From assembly GCF_943734655.1 (NCBI RefSeq), contig NC_071354.1, positions 9,518,001-9,582,000 on the forward strand: DNA of 64,000 bases, given 5' to 3'. The notes beneath the pieces were generated by a model that saw only the letters and a list, made by a program, of their open reading frames with translations, was not told the origin of the DNA and did no database searches. The translations under genes were made by a program, and so were the position numbers. Source of the stretch: Sabethes cyaneus (taxonomy: Eukaryota > Arthropoda > Insecta > Diptera > Culicidae). This document shows, piece by piece, positions 11,611 to 23,744 of the stretch; the stretch's first letter is position 1, and the number at the start of each line of letters is the position of its first letter.

Positions 11611-12184
11611 GCCAAAACCAGATCGTTCGCTGGCGGATGAGTCGAGTCGATGGATTCTGCGGTTTGTTGGCGTCTGGCTTGGTGAATTTGGATGTCGTTG
11701 TCTTCGTTGCCTTATCCGGAGAAGCAGCAACAGCTGAAGCTCAACAATTTTCGATCGGATTCTATACGGCGTAAATTAAATACAATCATAAGGGAGCTTA
11801 ACTGAGCTATGGGTCTCGTATACATTTCTGTCATCCATTCTAGGAAAGCATTGACATGGAAAGGCAAAAAAAAATGAAAATAATGAATTAATGAATATTC
11901 GCCTAATATGCGAGTGGCGAATGAACTTCCAGGTTTAAAACCCCTCTCTAATAAAAATCAATACCAACCAACCAAACGTCTGTTAGGAAAACATGCAATC
12001 TACTGTATTGTAATGGATTTTTTGGAAAATCTCCAATCGATTGATACCAATATCTCTATAATCTGTTGACGGATGACTGAGTTATAAGCGTGCAAACTAT
12101 AACCACTTTTCGTTACATGTTCCCTTTTCGTTTTTCTAAAGTGCACCCCCATATAGATAGAATAGACATCAAAGATGTAGTCTA

Positions 12185-12745
12185 ACGTTAAAAGAGGAGA
12201 ACCGAGATATGAAACATGAAGCATGAAACATGGGACAAAAACGAGAAAATGGGGGAGAAGAAAAAGAAAACAATAATAGGAAAAACCGGCTAAAGAAAAG
12301 GGTAAAACAGAAGATAAAAGGACGACAAACCGTGGATGAATAAGGAAAGCCGGCAAAGGGCAAAAGGGAGCCAAATAACGCAATAAACGTGACAGAAAAG
12401 ACGAAACAAGGGGATATCAAAAAGAGGTAAAACGGACTAGATGAAGCCGAGAAACGAGAACAAAAGGGGATGAATAGCGTTAGAAAAAGACGAAAACTAA
12501 AAACAAAAACAGGGGAAAAGAGAGGAGAAAATTCGGAAACCGGAAAGAAAATAACAAAAGCGTGTGACAAACCTGAGGGAAAACAAGACTGGACATAAGA
12601 AAAAATGGGACAGCAAACAAAGAAAACCGGAATAATGAAACAGGAAACACGGGACAGAAGAAAAATGAGAACGAGAGAACCGAAAGCAATTAATAAAACG
12701 GTACAGAAAAGGAGGAAAAACGGGACTAGTTAACGAAACAGAAAA
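12185..12745. repeat. purine-rich low-complexity block 2
   Basis: As in the block at 10625, the plus strand is A/G-dominated with recurring GACAGAAAAG, GGGGAAAA, AAAACGGGA and CGAGAA words. Overlapping minus-strand frames of up to 133 codons are F/S-rich and not genuine proteins. Confidence 0.65.
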
Positions 12746-12754
12746 GAGTTAATT

Positions 12755-12905
12755 TCAAGTAAAACTTCATCCATATCCCATTTGAAGTTAAAATTACTCC
12801 TGATTCAAGTCTAATCTAATGTCCCATATCAAGTCTGATGTCAAGTCCAATTTTAACTCTAATTTCTAATCCAATTTCAACTTTGATTTTAAGTCCAATT
12901 GCACT
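12755..12905. repeat. degenerate short tandem repeat, AAGTCCAATTT-like
   Basis: Roughly 150 bp in which words such as CAAGTCTAAT, CAAGTCCAATTTT and AATCCAATTTCAA recur every 10-18 bp. It directly follows the second purine-rich block and is another decayed short-unit repeat. Confidence 0.6.
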
Positions 12906-13639
12906 CGAAAGTCCGAAGTTTTCTATCTACTCGGCCGGTATTTATGTGAGGATATGAAATGGGGAAGACAACTGAGAGAAGTGCCCATCATAGCTCTAGC
13001 CATCGCAAGCCAAAGTTCCTAGCGCCTCCATGTGGCCATACCTGGCAATACTCTAACTAATTTGTATAATTTGAGCAAGGAGGTGCAGGGTCGTGTGGTT
13101 TTTAGTTCCTGATCTTACCACTGAACCGCACGACTGTAGTTTATATTATTTAAACTAATATTTTTGTTAGCTGGTGCCTTTAAACTATTTTTTCAGAGGG
13201 CTAAATAAGGTGATACATCCTTGCCCAAATGCATCCTAGCTTCTGGTCTGAATGCCATTAGTTCATCCCGAGGGTCCGGAAGCGGTTGATACGGGAAGTC
13301 CTCTATGCGACAGTTTGCGACAGCTCAAACCGTTATTATTATTTTTCAATTAGCAAAGATGCATGCACTTGTTTTCATCAGTCTGGATTCCGTGTGTCTA
13401 AGCATAGTCCGTCCTGGTCGGGACCGTTTAATCTACCGCTGGATAAATTATCTCTATAAAGCAGAACGTCGAATTGAAGTCTGGTTCCGGCCGCCCTGAA
13501 AGGGAATACCGAGAGCAAGGTGACCTCATCGTTCCGCACCTGGAGCCTAGAGGTCGGAGCAAATGGTGCATATGCACCATGCCGAAATGGCCATTTTAAG
13601 CAGAAGCGTCAGTCGAGGCCAGCCGTGTCTGAGCAGCAG

Positions 13640-14015
13640 GTAACCACCCAGTCGGAGCGGCTGAATGTGCTGATGAGAAACACCATTCCGGCGAAACGCG
13701 ACGTCGTGGACATAATGGATGGCGAAACCTACTTGACGCAGCGACTGCCAGAGGAACGGGTACTCTACATCCTCCGACAAGGAGGTAAACGATGACTTCA
13801 AATATGTGTCCCACAGTAATTTCCCGAATAAGATCCTTCTGTGGCTGACGGTTAGCGAGAAGGGAAAGTCCAAGCCGCTGTTCTTTCCTTCGGGGCTTGT
13901 CGTGAACGGGATGATATACAGTACGAAGTGCCTGCTGGAAGTTGCCGCCTTTATCAAAAACTATCACGTGAAGGAGGATGTGAGTTTTGGCCGGACGGAC
14001 AAGCAGCTGATCGTC
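13640..14015 (+). pseudogene. Tc1/mariner-superfamily DDE transposase fragment
   Basis: The plus strand contains IPAKRDVVDIMDGETYLT, which resembles the first catalytic-aspartate region of ITm transposases. After a frameshift near 13790 it continues with FPNKILLWLTVSEKGKSKP, then VNGMIYSTKCLLE and FIKNYH. These match the core between the first and second catalytic aspartates of Tc1/mariner-type proteins. The expected WPDLASxHY-like block is degenerate (FGRTDKQ) and the third acidic residue region is missing. TIRs were not identified. It is a truncated, inactive copy. Confidence 0.7.
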
Positions 14016-14289
14016 AAGATCACATTGAAGATCATGCCGATATACATCTTTTTCTCGGTCATGGCAGGACTTGTAGAGTATGTTACCTTACTCATTGAAT
14101 AAGCATTCTCCGCACCTTATGTATATCGCCTTGTAACCAAATACTTTGAATCATAGGATTGAATAAAGAGAGTCAGTTGTATTACAGTTAGCGACGAAAT
14201 GAGACATGTTCCGTGTGTTTCTAAACCCGAAGTCCCGACACAACAGGACTTACTTACTTACAGGCTAGGGCTTACTCGCTGTTTTTAAT

Positions 14290-16620
14290 GCATACATTAT
14301 AGATAGCCAGCTGATTCCATAGGGTCAGTTTCAATGTTCTGCATTTCATGGGATACAAAAACCCGAGAAGTATCTTGTTAACTTTAGCTGTCTGTCACAC
14401 CTAAGTTCGAAAAAATTACTTCATCAGACCAGAACCGATCTCTTACGTCATCAACCGGAACCAGAGTCGACGACGATTTCGAATGTGGAGGAACATTGAT
14501 TTGGGCCTGACAGAGCATCCAGTTCTCTCTGAAACTTGCATGTGAGAGGGCTCGTATGTCCCGCGTACATGTTCGCTGTGTCGAGGGGAGGTGCAATCTC
14601 TGATTCATATATGTTATACAGAATGGACCTCAGGATACTTCCTTGGGGGACACATGCTGAATAATAGACATTATCCCATGGATAATTGAAATACCCTGCT
14701 ATTCAGACAGCTTTTGACGATCATTTTCGCTGTCGTCACTGCTGACTTGTGCCGCTGGCTAATGTAGACAGCTCAATTGAGTAGTGAGTGAGTAATTTGG
14801 ATGGTAAACTCTCTCATGCGGTACCCAAACTGCTCGTTCCGGTCTCTAGTAAAAAGCTGTACAATCGTCCAACCTCGGCGATTACTTCAACGACGCTGTT
14901 GCTTGTTCGCTTGGAGTGACATGGTGATTTGAGGACCGTATATCAGGGACTGGATGGGTTTTGAACATGGTGGAATTTGTTGATTCTTTTGGAAGTCCCT
15001 ATCGGTTAGTTCCCGAATCCGCTTGTGAGTTATCTTAGAGCAATGGTTAGTCATAGTCTTTTGATGTTGGTGCGCATTGGCATTGGCGTGGGTAGGTATT
15101 GTGCAACTACATAAGATGTTTGGTACTGGAACATGTTTGTAGAGATGCTCACTTAGAGTTGTTCACGTCACTCGCTAGAGGAACTCCAGGACATCGATAT
15201 GCTCTGGAGTATCCAGAGACTGCTCGGGATCGCTGTTGCCGTCGACGATACAACTCGACCCAGTTAGCGCGGAGATAAATTCGCCGGATTTGACTGTCCA
15301 GCGTGTCGGTGAAGGCAGCCATTTTGCCAGTATTACGAGATAGTGATCAGATGACAGGTCCTCGACGACCTTCGAAACTGCGATAATTGGCCACGTTCGA
15401 CAGCAAGATATCCAGAATTGAGTGGACCCCCGGTCTGAAGATTATAATTTCTTGCCTCGGAAATTCCGCTCAGGAATGTTCAGTGACGAGTAACGACGTT
15501 CCAGCTCGCCGCTGAAGCTGGTTCAATTAGACAGTACGGTGGAATGGTCTACGGCCGCGCTTTCTACATGTTGAAATACCAAACGTCGACCGTATTGACC
15601 ACCCTATGCTATCCCTTTTCAAGCTATCTATACATAATTAGGCCCAACATTTCCACACGAAAAATGCAGTTACCGACAAACGGTAACAAGATCTGGAGGT
15701 CGGATAGCCCGGCGATCAAAATGTAGTAGCCGACCTTGAAATCTTTCGCCAGTTTCGTCAAATCAGATCTTAATTCAGGATCAGAGCCGTCCCGAACTCT
15801 GGTTTGTTCGTGACAGTAGTCCGCTTTGTTGCTGATTGGCCCCATCGCTATGTTGACCTCGAAACTTGCGGCTTCGAAGACTGTTATTTGAATTTGTATT
15901 CGACATTAGGCGGCAGTTAAAGCAACCGCCACAACCTCTTTTGAAAAGTCTGTCTTTCAGATGTTGACCTCCGGCACGAAATGGGTTTCTGTGATGACGG
16001 TGTGGTCGAGCTTTTTCTCGTTAAAAATGTCGAGCAATTCCTCTGACTGCAAGCATTTCAACTATGGCAAGCAACAGTTTAGAGCTTATCGCCATCAGGA
16101 ATGGCGCTTGAAGGCCGTAGCTTCTGAGGAAAGCTGTATGATGTTTTCCATCGTGAGAGCGGTATCGGTTTAGGCGTACCGGAGGCAATACCAGCGTATA
16201 ACAATTAACACGCTGAGGTGAAATCTAGATCTGGCTAGGTAGCTAGATTCGCAGAGATGATTCGTTGGGTGTTGAAAGGAAGGGGCCGAGGTCTGGAACC
16301 TGCCACGAGCAGCAGAGCAGGATTTTACACCCTTGCCTTATTGTAAGATGCAGTTCAACGAATCAAGATGCTTCTTTTGTAAAATTGCCGTCAAGTTTCG
16401 TCTGTCGTGTCAAGCATGACCCCTGGTCATGCCGGACCAAGTCAATCCATTTAAAAAAGTCGTATGTTTCAGGTGTTTGCCTAGAATACAGTTGTAATAA
16501 TAGGCCGTCGGAAACAGCTCCGAACAGCTCCCCAATAGCTTCGTTGCTCAATTTCAGGGTTGAAGTATTACTGGGTATGGCCACGTGGAGATAGTCGTTA
16601 TGTACTTGGGATGGCTAAAG
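14290..16620 (-). pseudogene. decayed Jockey-like LINE with endonuclease region
   Basis: Minus-strand reading gives parts of an apurinic-like endonuclease: LDHTVITETHFVPEV near 16010-15965, then LDILLSNVANYRS followed by a SSDH-like block near 15400-15330. The endonuclease tail lies near 15320-15180. A further open stretch at 16584-16363 may belong to the same element. Reverse transcriptase motifs downstream toward 14300 are barely recognisable. Many stops and frameshifts mark it as old. Confidence 0.6.
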
Positions 16621-19600
16621 CTATGTTGGGCACTTCCTCCCAATTGCCTTCCCCAATTATTCCCCCATCATACAAGATATTCTTCCGACTAAAAACGCTG
16701 CCAACATAAGATTTCCACCATAAATTTTTGCGACACAATACACTAGTTTCCAAACTTCTAATTAGTTTCTCTACGCCTCAATACGGCTCATCAAAAGTCA
16801 TAAAACGTCACTTTCACAGCACGGAGAATTCCATCATTACGGTCGTCATTCTCCTCGCAAACCATAAGCAACTGTGTGTTGATGTGTAACAAAGTTAGGA
16901 AAACTAATTTCCTAACAAATCCCTTCTCTCGTCGCAACTTGCTAGGCACACAAATCCTTACGCCAACAGCAGCAAAACTTCGATCAATTTTTACACTCGC
17001 AACCGGAAAGTAATCTGAAGGAACCTGCACCGAATATTAGGTACACGGGGAAGCACGAGGTCACGAAAAAACAAACGCCAGCAAATTGAATGCTAAATAC
17101 TTCCTATTATGCGTTTTATTGTCATGATGACAAAACAAAAACAGCTTTACAGCTTGCTACGATTTGTCCTTATCGAAGGGATTGCTGCCTTTGTAAAATC
17201 CGTGCTCTGCAGAATGAAAAGGGGTGAAAACCGGGAGAGCAGCAGCGCAGCAACTGGCCAGGATACAAGCGAAAGGAAAACTTATTACCAGGCAAACAGG
17301 AAATAGGCAAAAGGGAAACGGTAGCACGGCAGGTTCCGGACTGTCGAAACACAATTTGTTAGCACCCCTAGGCTTCGTTCAAACTGCATACACGGCGACA
17401 GCTGACGTGCGTGTTTTTGGCTATCGAAATGGTGTAAATTAGATTTCCCGTAACCTACTGCGCGTCGACTGCCTTGTCGACGCTCGCTGTCGTCGTGCTA
17501 CGCTACCAGGAGTTGTACACGGCTCGCATTCCCTTCGGCCTATTTTCCCGCCTGCTGAGTTCGGTTCGGTCAGATCCGTTTAGTAGAAACAATATGAATT
17601 GCTCGGCAATTTCATGGCTAATTTGATTTACTGTTTTTAACGCCCCGTGTCTTGGGTGTCCGCCCACACGCCGGCCGGAAGACGACTCGTTTGTGCTTGT
17701 TTTGAATTCGTCCATGCCGGTGAGGGGTGAAGTTTGTATTTGTTCTAGCTCCGGTGTTTCGGATTCGCCCGGACACCTGTTGAACCTTTGCTGTTTGATT
17801 GGGAATTACAGAACAAATAGGCGAGTTGATTATTCATGAGCTTTCGGTTGAACAAATTCCAAGCAAAGTCCGAACGGATCCGAGCGGCTAGGAGGATAAC
17901 AAAAGCTCTCCGATAGAGGAAAACAATTTTGCGAGAAGCTAACTAAGCGTACGGAATGCCGTTACATTCCTGGTACCGGAGAGGGGGCTATTATCATTGG
18001 GATAGGTCTGGATTCGAAAGCAGAATGGCATTGTAGTTATTTTTATGCGAAACGGCTTTCACAGGGAGGAGAGGAAATCTCTAAAAGTGACTTCAACGCG
18101 TTCTGGTACGAACCGGTGGCGGCGTTGTTGCTACTGTAATCATCGCAATGTGCAAAGAATTTTAATGAGCGTTATATTTTTCCCGATGAGAAAGGAAAGC
18201 CTACTTTGCTGAATAGAAGCAGGCATTGAAATAGGGTTTCTCGATCCGAAGCAGCAAAGGAACTGCAACAGAATAAATTTGTTTCTTTTGTTGCAACGAT
18301 TTTCATGAAATTAATTTCCATTTTCCTTTTCTGCGACAGTCGGCGGGATTTATGGGAAAAGCTTTTCCTATTTTTCTTTTGTGTCCGATTCATGGTTTTG
18401 TCGAGAACGACGGAGGGAATCCATAATCTCCGGTATACAAAGGACGAACCTTCATTAACACATGTCTTCATTTGCTACGCTACTGCTTCAGTTTACGGTG
18501 AAAGGAATTTTCTATTAATGCTTCTGTATAAGGACTTTTCCTATTGAATGTCGCAACTCGAATGACTTTATTTTTGTTTCCGTGCCCCCGCTGAGCAAAC
18601 GGCTACAGTGTGTCATGAATGAGCGATGAAGATTGAATGGATGCAATGGGGTGGAAAGGGCTGCGCCTGGATTGAATGTCGCCATCCACTTCCTGGTGTA
18701 ATCCGCTTGTGTATCACACCCCATCGAGCACTAATCCCGGCAGTGACGGGCAAGAAACAGTGGTTGAGTAAACCGAAACAGGTCAAAAATGTACGTCGGG
18801 CGCCTACTGTGATGTTAACAACAGTGGCTCCAGTGTGCCGAAATTCTTCCGACCGCCCGGATACCACCCACGGTAAACAATATAAAACCCGTAAAGAGCC
18901 CGGCTTTTGTGGTGTACCGAAAACCACACACTCATAATCCGCTGCTTGCCCTGGTGAAGGTACACTTGCGGATCGGCCACTGTGCCGGTACGGCAGCAAG
19001 ATATAATATTTACCTTTTGCCCTCCTTACCTTGGGCGTATGAATTGCAGCGACAGCCGCTGGCAGTGTTTGAAGAGTATGCCACGCGCGTGAACCCCTGC
19101 TCCTATTACCGGATAATAATACCTCATTGAGCATCGCTTTACCATTCATATTTGCCGTTTGGTGTAGTCCTACTAGTCAGAAGGAATGAGTTTTCGGATG
19201 GTAGAAGGGGGCAAGCAAAACATTATTGCAATTTGTAAGAGGGTGACAATATTAGTTTTGCGCAAGAGGTTTGTTCGGTTTGAACTAAATCCACGCTGGC
19301 CATGATTTCCATCCCATAGACTGTTGACACCCGTAGTTCATTTGAATGTAAAATTTCGTTTGACATTCGAATATCTTCACCCGAGAACTCGATTAAAACG
19401 ATTTTACCTTTCTGTATTTTTTTATTTTATGACGCCCAACGTACTAAAAAGAGCATCGTTTACAGTATCTTTTCGCTAACAAAAGGCGATATGTCTTTTA
19501 TGTGCAGTTTAAATTCGTTCTGCGGTTTAAGATACCTGCCATGAAAACGCAACCTGTTTTGCAAACGTTACTTCCCCCGCTGGGCATTCCACAGCAACTA

Positions 19601-20530
19601 AGTCGTCAGTGTGACGACGACGCGTCGTATCCTACGAGATCGCATGCACATAGACATAAAAGCAAGGAGTGCGTGATGATCTCTCTCCGGCCAGTGCCAG
19701 TGCATTGCTCACACCCGACCGGTCTGTCCCATCGCCTGCCTCATCGCCTCCTTCGTCAATGGAGTAGGCCGGTCAGCCCGGCCATGCTCTGTTTTCTTGG
19801 GCTCGAAGAGCCCCGGGGGCACCATTTGATTTCGCATTCATTCTTCTCTAGCTCGCTTTGGGCGATGTGAAGTGCTTTGTTGTGTGGAATGCATCATTGG
19901 CATTAAGGCAGCAGAAAGCCATATCGCTAAATTCAGTCTTTTACCGGATCGCGCTGACCGAGGGGGCGATCGATGCTGTCGATTTTTTTAAAGAACCGTA
20001 GCAGTTTATCTCGGCATCAAAAGCAGCAGTTCATTTTTGCATATAATTCACAAATGTTTGGTGCACTTGTTGAAGGTAACTGTTGCTCTTACATCACGAA
20101 AATTTGCAGAACTGTCGATGTACGCTACGAAATAGTTGGTTTGGCAGGTTATCTGTACATGTGGCTTACAAAGTGACTTTTCACTGCAACCTAGACTGTT
20201 AACCAGAAAAGTTGCGTGAACAAGTGTCTGGTTTTCTTAGCAATGCAATTGTTCCGTGTTATTTTGGCCGGATTTGGCATCCTGCCATTACGGAGCAAAG
20301 GCAAAGGAGTTGTATGCCGCCAGCAACGTGCAGGCGAGCCAATGTCAAGCAAAATCTGAGGGAAGCAAATAGGAGTTTGCGACGAACTCGCGTTCTGCGG
20401 TGAAAAATGCCAAGAATTAAACAAATGGCCCAGCAATTCAGATTCGATCAACCGGAAGCTTAGTTGATTTTTTTTTATTTTATACTAAAACCCTCTTTTT
20501 TCTATTCGACAAACTTTCCAAGCTGTTAGA
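16621..20530. other. no recognised gene
   Basis: About 3.9 kb of moderately GC-richer DNA without recognisable motifs. The longest open frame (18613-19149, minus, 178 codons) overlaps comparable open frames on the other strand and matches no family I know, so I do not call it. It may be host intronic or intergenic sequence. Confidence 0.5.
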
Positions 20531-20658
20531 GTTCGTTTCGTTTTTCGACAAAAGAATTCGGTTCGGATTATTGTATCACTTTGCTGAGTTGATTGCGCGA
20601 AATTGGTTCCATTCCGGTAGATCTGTGGTCACTGAAATTTTTCGTTCTAGTAACATTT

Positions 20659-20676
20659 TGGCGCCGAAACCCGGGA
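20659..20676 (+). promoter_or_regulatory. candidate retrotransposon primer-binding site
   Basis: TGGCGCCGAAACCCGGGA starts with TGG and has the look of an 18-nt complement to a tRNA 3' end, as expected just inside a 5' LTR. It lies upstream of the BEL/Pao coding remnants that run to 28500 on the same strand. The matching LTR pair was not found by eye, so this is inference. Confidence 0.35.
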
Positions 20677-21487
20677 GCGAAGTTTCAGTCATTATTCGTC
20701 GTTCGTCCACCACGTGTTTTACAAGAGCAAGTCGATCAATTCCTTGCCAAGCGGTTCAGCGGTTCGAAATCAATCCGGCACAAATCTGTAGTAGACACGG
20801 CCAGTCGTCGTAGTAGGATATGGTATTTTCATACTCGTGAACGCACAGCCTCGCAACGTCTTTCTGCATGGCCCGCTCATGAGGCAAACAACTCGTGAGC
20901 AGCCAGCTGCCCGTGAGACTAGCGGTATATACTGAGATACTGATTTTGCATTACCTTTTCTTTTCTTTTTCATTTTACGCCGTTGACCCTTCACGCGGGC
21001 GGGAGTGCGAGCGCTCGCTAGTGATCGGTATCAGCTGCTCTTGCGGCATCAGGTTGTAATGACGAGTGAGAGCGACGATCGTGGCTGTTAGTTAAATAGT
21101 AAATAAACACTCACAAAAACTCGTCGTAGTGCATGATTAAACCAGTGCAGGAGTCCGAAAGGGATGCTTCTACCGGCGTACACTGGCTTCGCTTCAGCGC
21201 AAGAGGAACAGTTCCTTGCACAACGACTCGGAGCAAGTCGAGCAGAAAACTAGAGGTATCATCGTTCGTTAGAGGTGTTAATCTCTATCGCCACGCGTTG
21301 ATCAGCAGCGGCAAATTTATGTTTCAACGAAGTTTATCAGTCGTTGAAAGGAATTGGTCAATACAACACTTGCAGAGTCGTGTTTTCCTGTCGGTAGTCA
21401 TCTAGAACCGACAGCACACAGAGTACGGTTGAGTATCGTTTTTTGTCCTCCATCAACATCCTTTCAAAGTAAACAGTGACTGTGGCT

Positions 21488-21640
21488 TCCTGGTATTTAT
21501 AACACATTAGAGGATTGTGCAATGTGTTTTATTTACAAATTACTTAGGTAGTTGCCGGTAGCGTTTACAGAGGGAAGGGGTCAGAGTGAGTTGACAGCTT
21601 CCTGCGTCTGTCGGTCGTGAGATGGTGAACAAGCAGGATA
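21488..21640 (+). repeat. direct repeat, copy 1 (second copy at 23745-23930)
   Basis: The words CCTGGTATTTATA, ATTACTTAGGTAGTTG, CAGAGGGAA, GGGTCAGAGTGAGTT and CGTGAGATGGTGAACAA occur in the same order here and about 2.26 kb downstream, just before the BEL protease region. The sequence is therefore a duplicated piece of the BEL gag/leader region. Confidence 0.7.
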
Positions 21641-21856
21641 TCACATTGGCGATCTATTGCCAAATCGAACTTTCGGGTTGAAAAATATGGTAAAATATGA
21701 GATAAGAAAAATGAAATATGTTTTGCAGCGCAAATAAAACGACACACTATACCGCATAAGGATTGCTAATGTACGACTGTATTGGTGGTTTGTGTGCATC
21801 GGGAAAAGATTACGCTACGGGAAGTATCCGTAAAATAAACATCAGCAATCTCTTTA

Positions 21857-23052
21857 TTAGGGGAACAAGGGGTAAGAAGGCCCGGCGGGGTAAGAGGGAC
21901 CACATCGATTTCGTCAAGAAATCCTTAAATTTTCTACAAATACCGCAGTATCTTTTGTTTATTAGCCTATCTAAACACTTTCGAGACAACCTGTGGCACT
22001 CGGCCGTATCCAACGTCAAAACTAGATTCAAAACAAACTTTTCGTTCGCAGTGTCTTCATGCGATATAATTTCAGTAGCAACAAATTGAAGGTTATTCAT
22101 CCTAATAACGCTATGTATTTTGCCCTTTCTCTTACCACTGACTTTAATTGGGCAATTCTTGTTCTGTGTGTGGCGGAAAAGGTAAATAAAATAGTACGGA
22201 TTGAGAGATAAAAGCAAAATAATGTAAATTGTAAACTAGGGGTGAGACGGGTCATTTTTCACGGGGTAAAAGGGCCTTTCGTCATAGTGCTCATAATTGC
22301 CTAAAGTTCTTCTGTTTAGTGTCTTAATAGATTTTAAAAATATTGAATGAAAAAACCAACTTTTTCCTGTTGAATTTGACTAACTTTTTTATTATTCTGA
22401 CAGATACGCATTTCGTTTACGACTTGCAGGCTTCATGAGTGTCTTTTTCGAAATAGAGTACACCTGTAATAAAAATTATTCCTGACTCTGAGATCATCCT
22501 GTCTAACACAGAGCCTCCCACGTCAAAAGAAGCCAACAAGTGCCATTCGAATAACAAAATCAATGTAAATTTGGATCTAACGGAATCAAAATTTGATGAT
22601 CCCAAGTCACTTAATGGCTCATTTAATGTGTTACCTTCTTTGCCTTCACCTAAACTGAAGCGTATTCAAAGAGTAAAAGTCCTGCTGACAAATCAACAAA
22701 ATAACGCTAAGAAAAGAGTAAATAAAAACCAGTGGAGTAAAATAACGTCTACTCTTATTTTCAAAATTGAACTGGTTGTAAAATTCCTTCTTTTGGCAGG
22801 TCTCTAAATTAAACTATACCTTCAGCATGTATCTAAAGCCCCTTAAGAACTTGTTCTTACTTAGTTAATAATATTGAAATTGTGTTTACAACTCAAAGAA
22901 ACCTTCAAATCTGCCACAATCCGCCTTACTCCGCCATGGTCCGTCTTACACCTTTGGTGGTCCTTCTTACCCCGCCTGGTTGTGAACGAGTAATTTTTAG
23001 ACGTTTCGTAATTTTTCGCTTAGGGGGACCGTCTTACCCCGTCTTCCCCTAA
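21857..23052. mobile_element. 1.2-kb TIR element (TTAGGGGAA ends)
   Basis: The left end (TTAGGGGAACAAGGGGTAAG) and the inverted right end (TTAGGGGAAGACGGGGTAAG) match over about 25 bp. More GGGGTAAGA-like words lie inside both ends. The target duplication is ambiguous because the outermost TTA/TAA is itself palindromic. A short internal frame at 22571-22807 (KLKRIQRVKVLLTNQQNN) vaguely recalls the basic C-terminal tail of pogo-type transposases, but that is weak. It sits between the two copies of the direct repeat. Confidence 0.65.
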
Positions 23053-23384
23053 TGGAGTCGGCGAAATTGCACACGAGGAAACGAGTATATCATGCCGGCT
23101 TTTATTGAGAGTGATGCCAAAGTATGCGAAAGTCAAGGTACAATACTCCAGGTTAGCACAAAAGATCGCAACAAATTTGATTCTCACACACAATTCAAGA
23201 GGAATTTCAGATACGGATTGATTGAAACAACCGGAAACTCAACTGGAGTAGTAACATAATTCAACCTCCAAAAATTAATTTACTATTATAATAGAAGGAA
23301 CTTTTATTTTTTATTATTATTACGTGAATTCGAGCTGTATTAGTGTGTCCAAATAAAGATTTTAGGACAAGTAAAAGCAAAGCC

Positions 23385-23531
23385 ATGGGTATCAACGTCC
23401 TTCAGAATTTGTCCCGGTTATTAGAGTACAGCAAAATCATGGGGCTAGCGGTACCGCCCAGTCTTGATTCGAACTTACGACGACTAGCTTGTTAGAGGCC
23501 AGCAGCGTACCCCGAAGCTAACTGGGTGGGC
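23385..23531 (-). mobile_element. tRNA-derived SINE copy B
   Basis: On the minus strand this begins CCCAGTTAGCTTCGGGGTACG (A-box-like) and continues to GTCGTCGTAAGTTCGAATC (B-box-like). It then runs to CGCTAGCCCC and CTGTACTCTAATAACCGG. The same order and words occur in the plus-strand copy at 31919-32100. It is inserted in the BEL leader/gag region. Confidence 0.75.
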
Positions 23532-23744
23532 AAAGGACTAAGACAGTTAGTATTTGCTATTTTAGGTCGTCACATTACAAAACGGATAGTGATTTTCTTT
23601 ACAGGCTATGCAGGAGAGATAACGAATTTCAAAATAAAGAGCTAAAATAATTTGACGACTGCTGCAGCAATGTAAGTATCTATAATCAACCTGAAATAAT
23701 ATATATTGAATTGTTCATTTTACGCATGGGGAGGATGTAGCATC

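Noticed and set aside
10549..12689. Minus-strand F/S-rich ORFs of up to 193 codons
   Set aside because: They lie mainly on purine-rich low-complexity blocks and have no motif or sensible start context.
13080..13145. tRNA-Gly-like A-box phrase on the minus strand (GGTTCAGTGGTAAGA)
   Set aside because: There is no B box at the right distance and no acceptor stem, so it is not a tRNA gene; a SINE head is possible but unsupported.
18613..19149. 178-codon minus-strand ORF
   Set aside because: Open frames overlap on the opposite strand, no family resemblance is visible and no splice or promoter context supports it.
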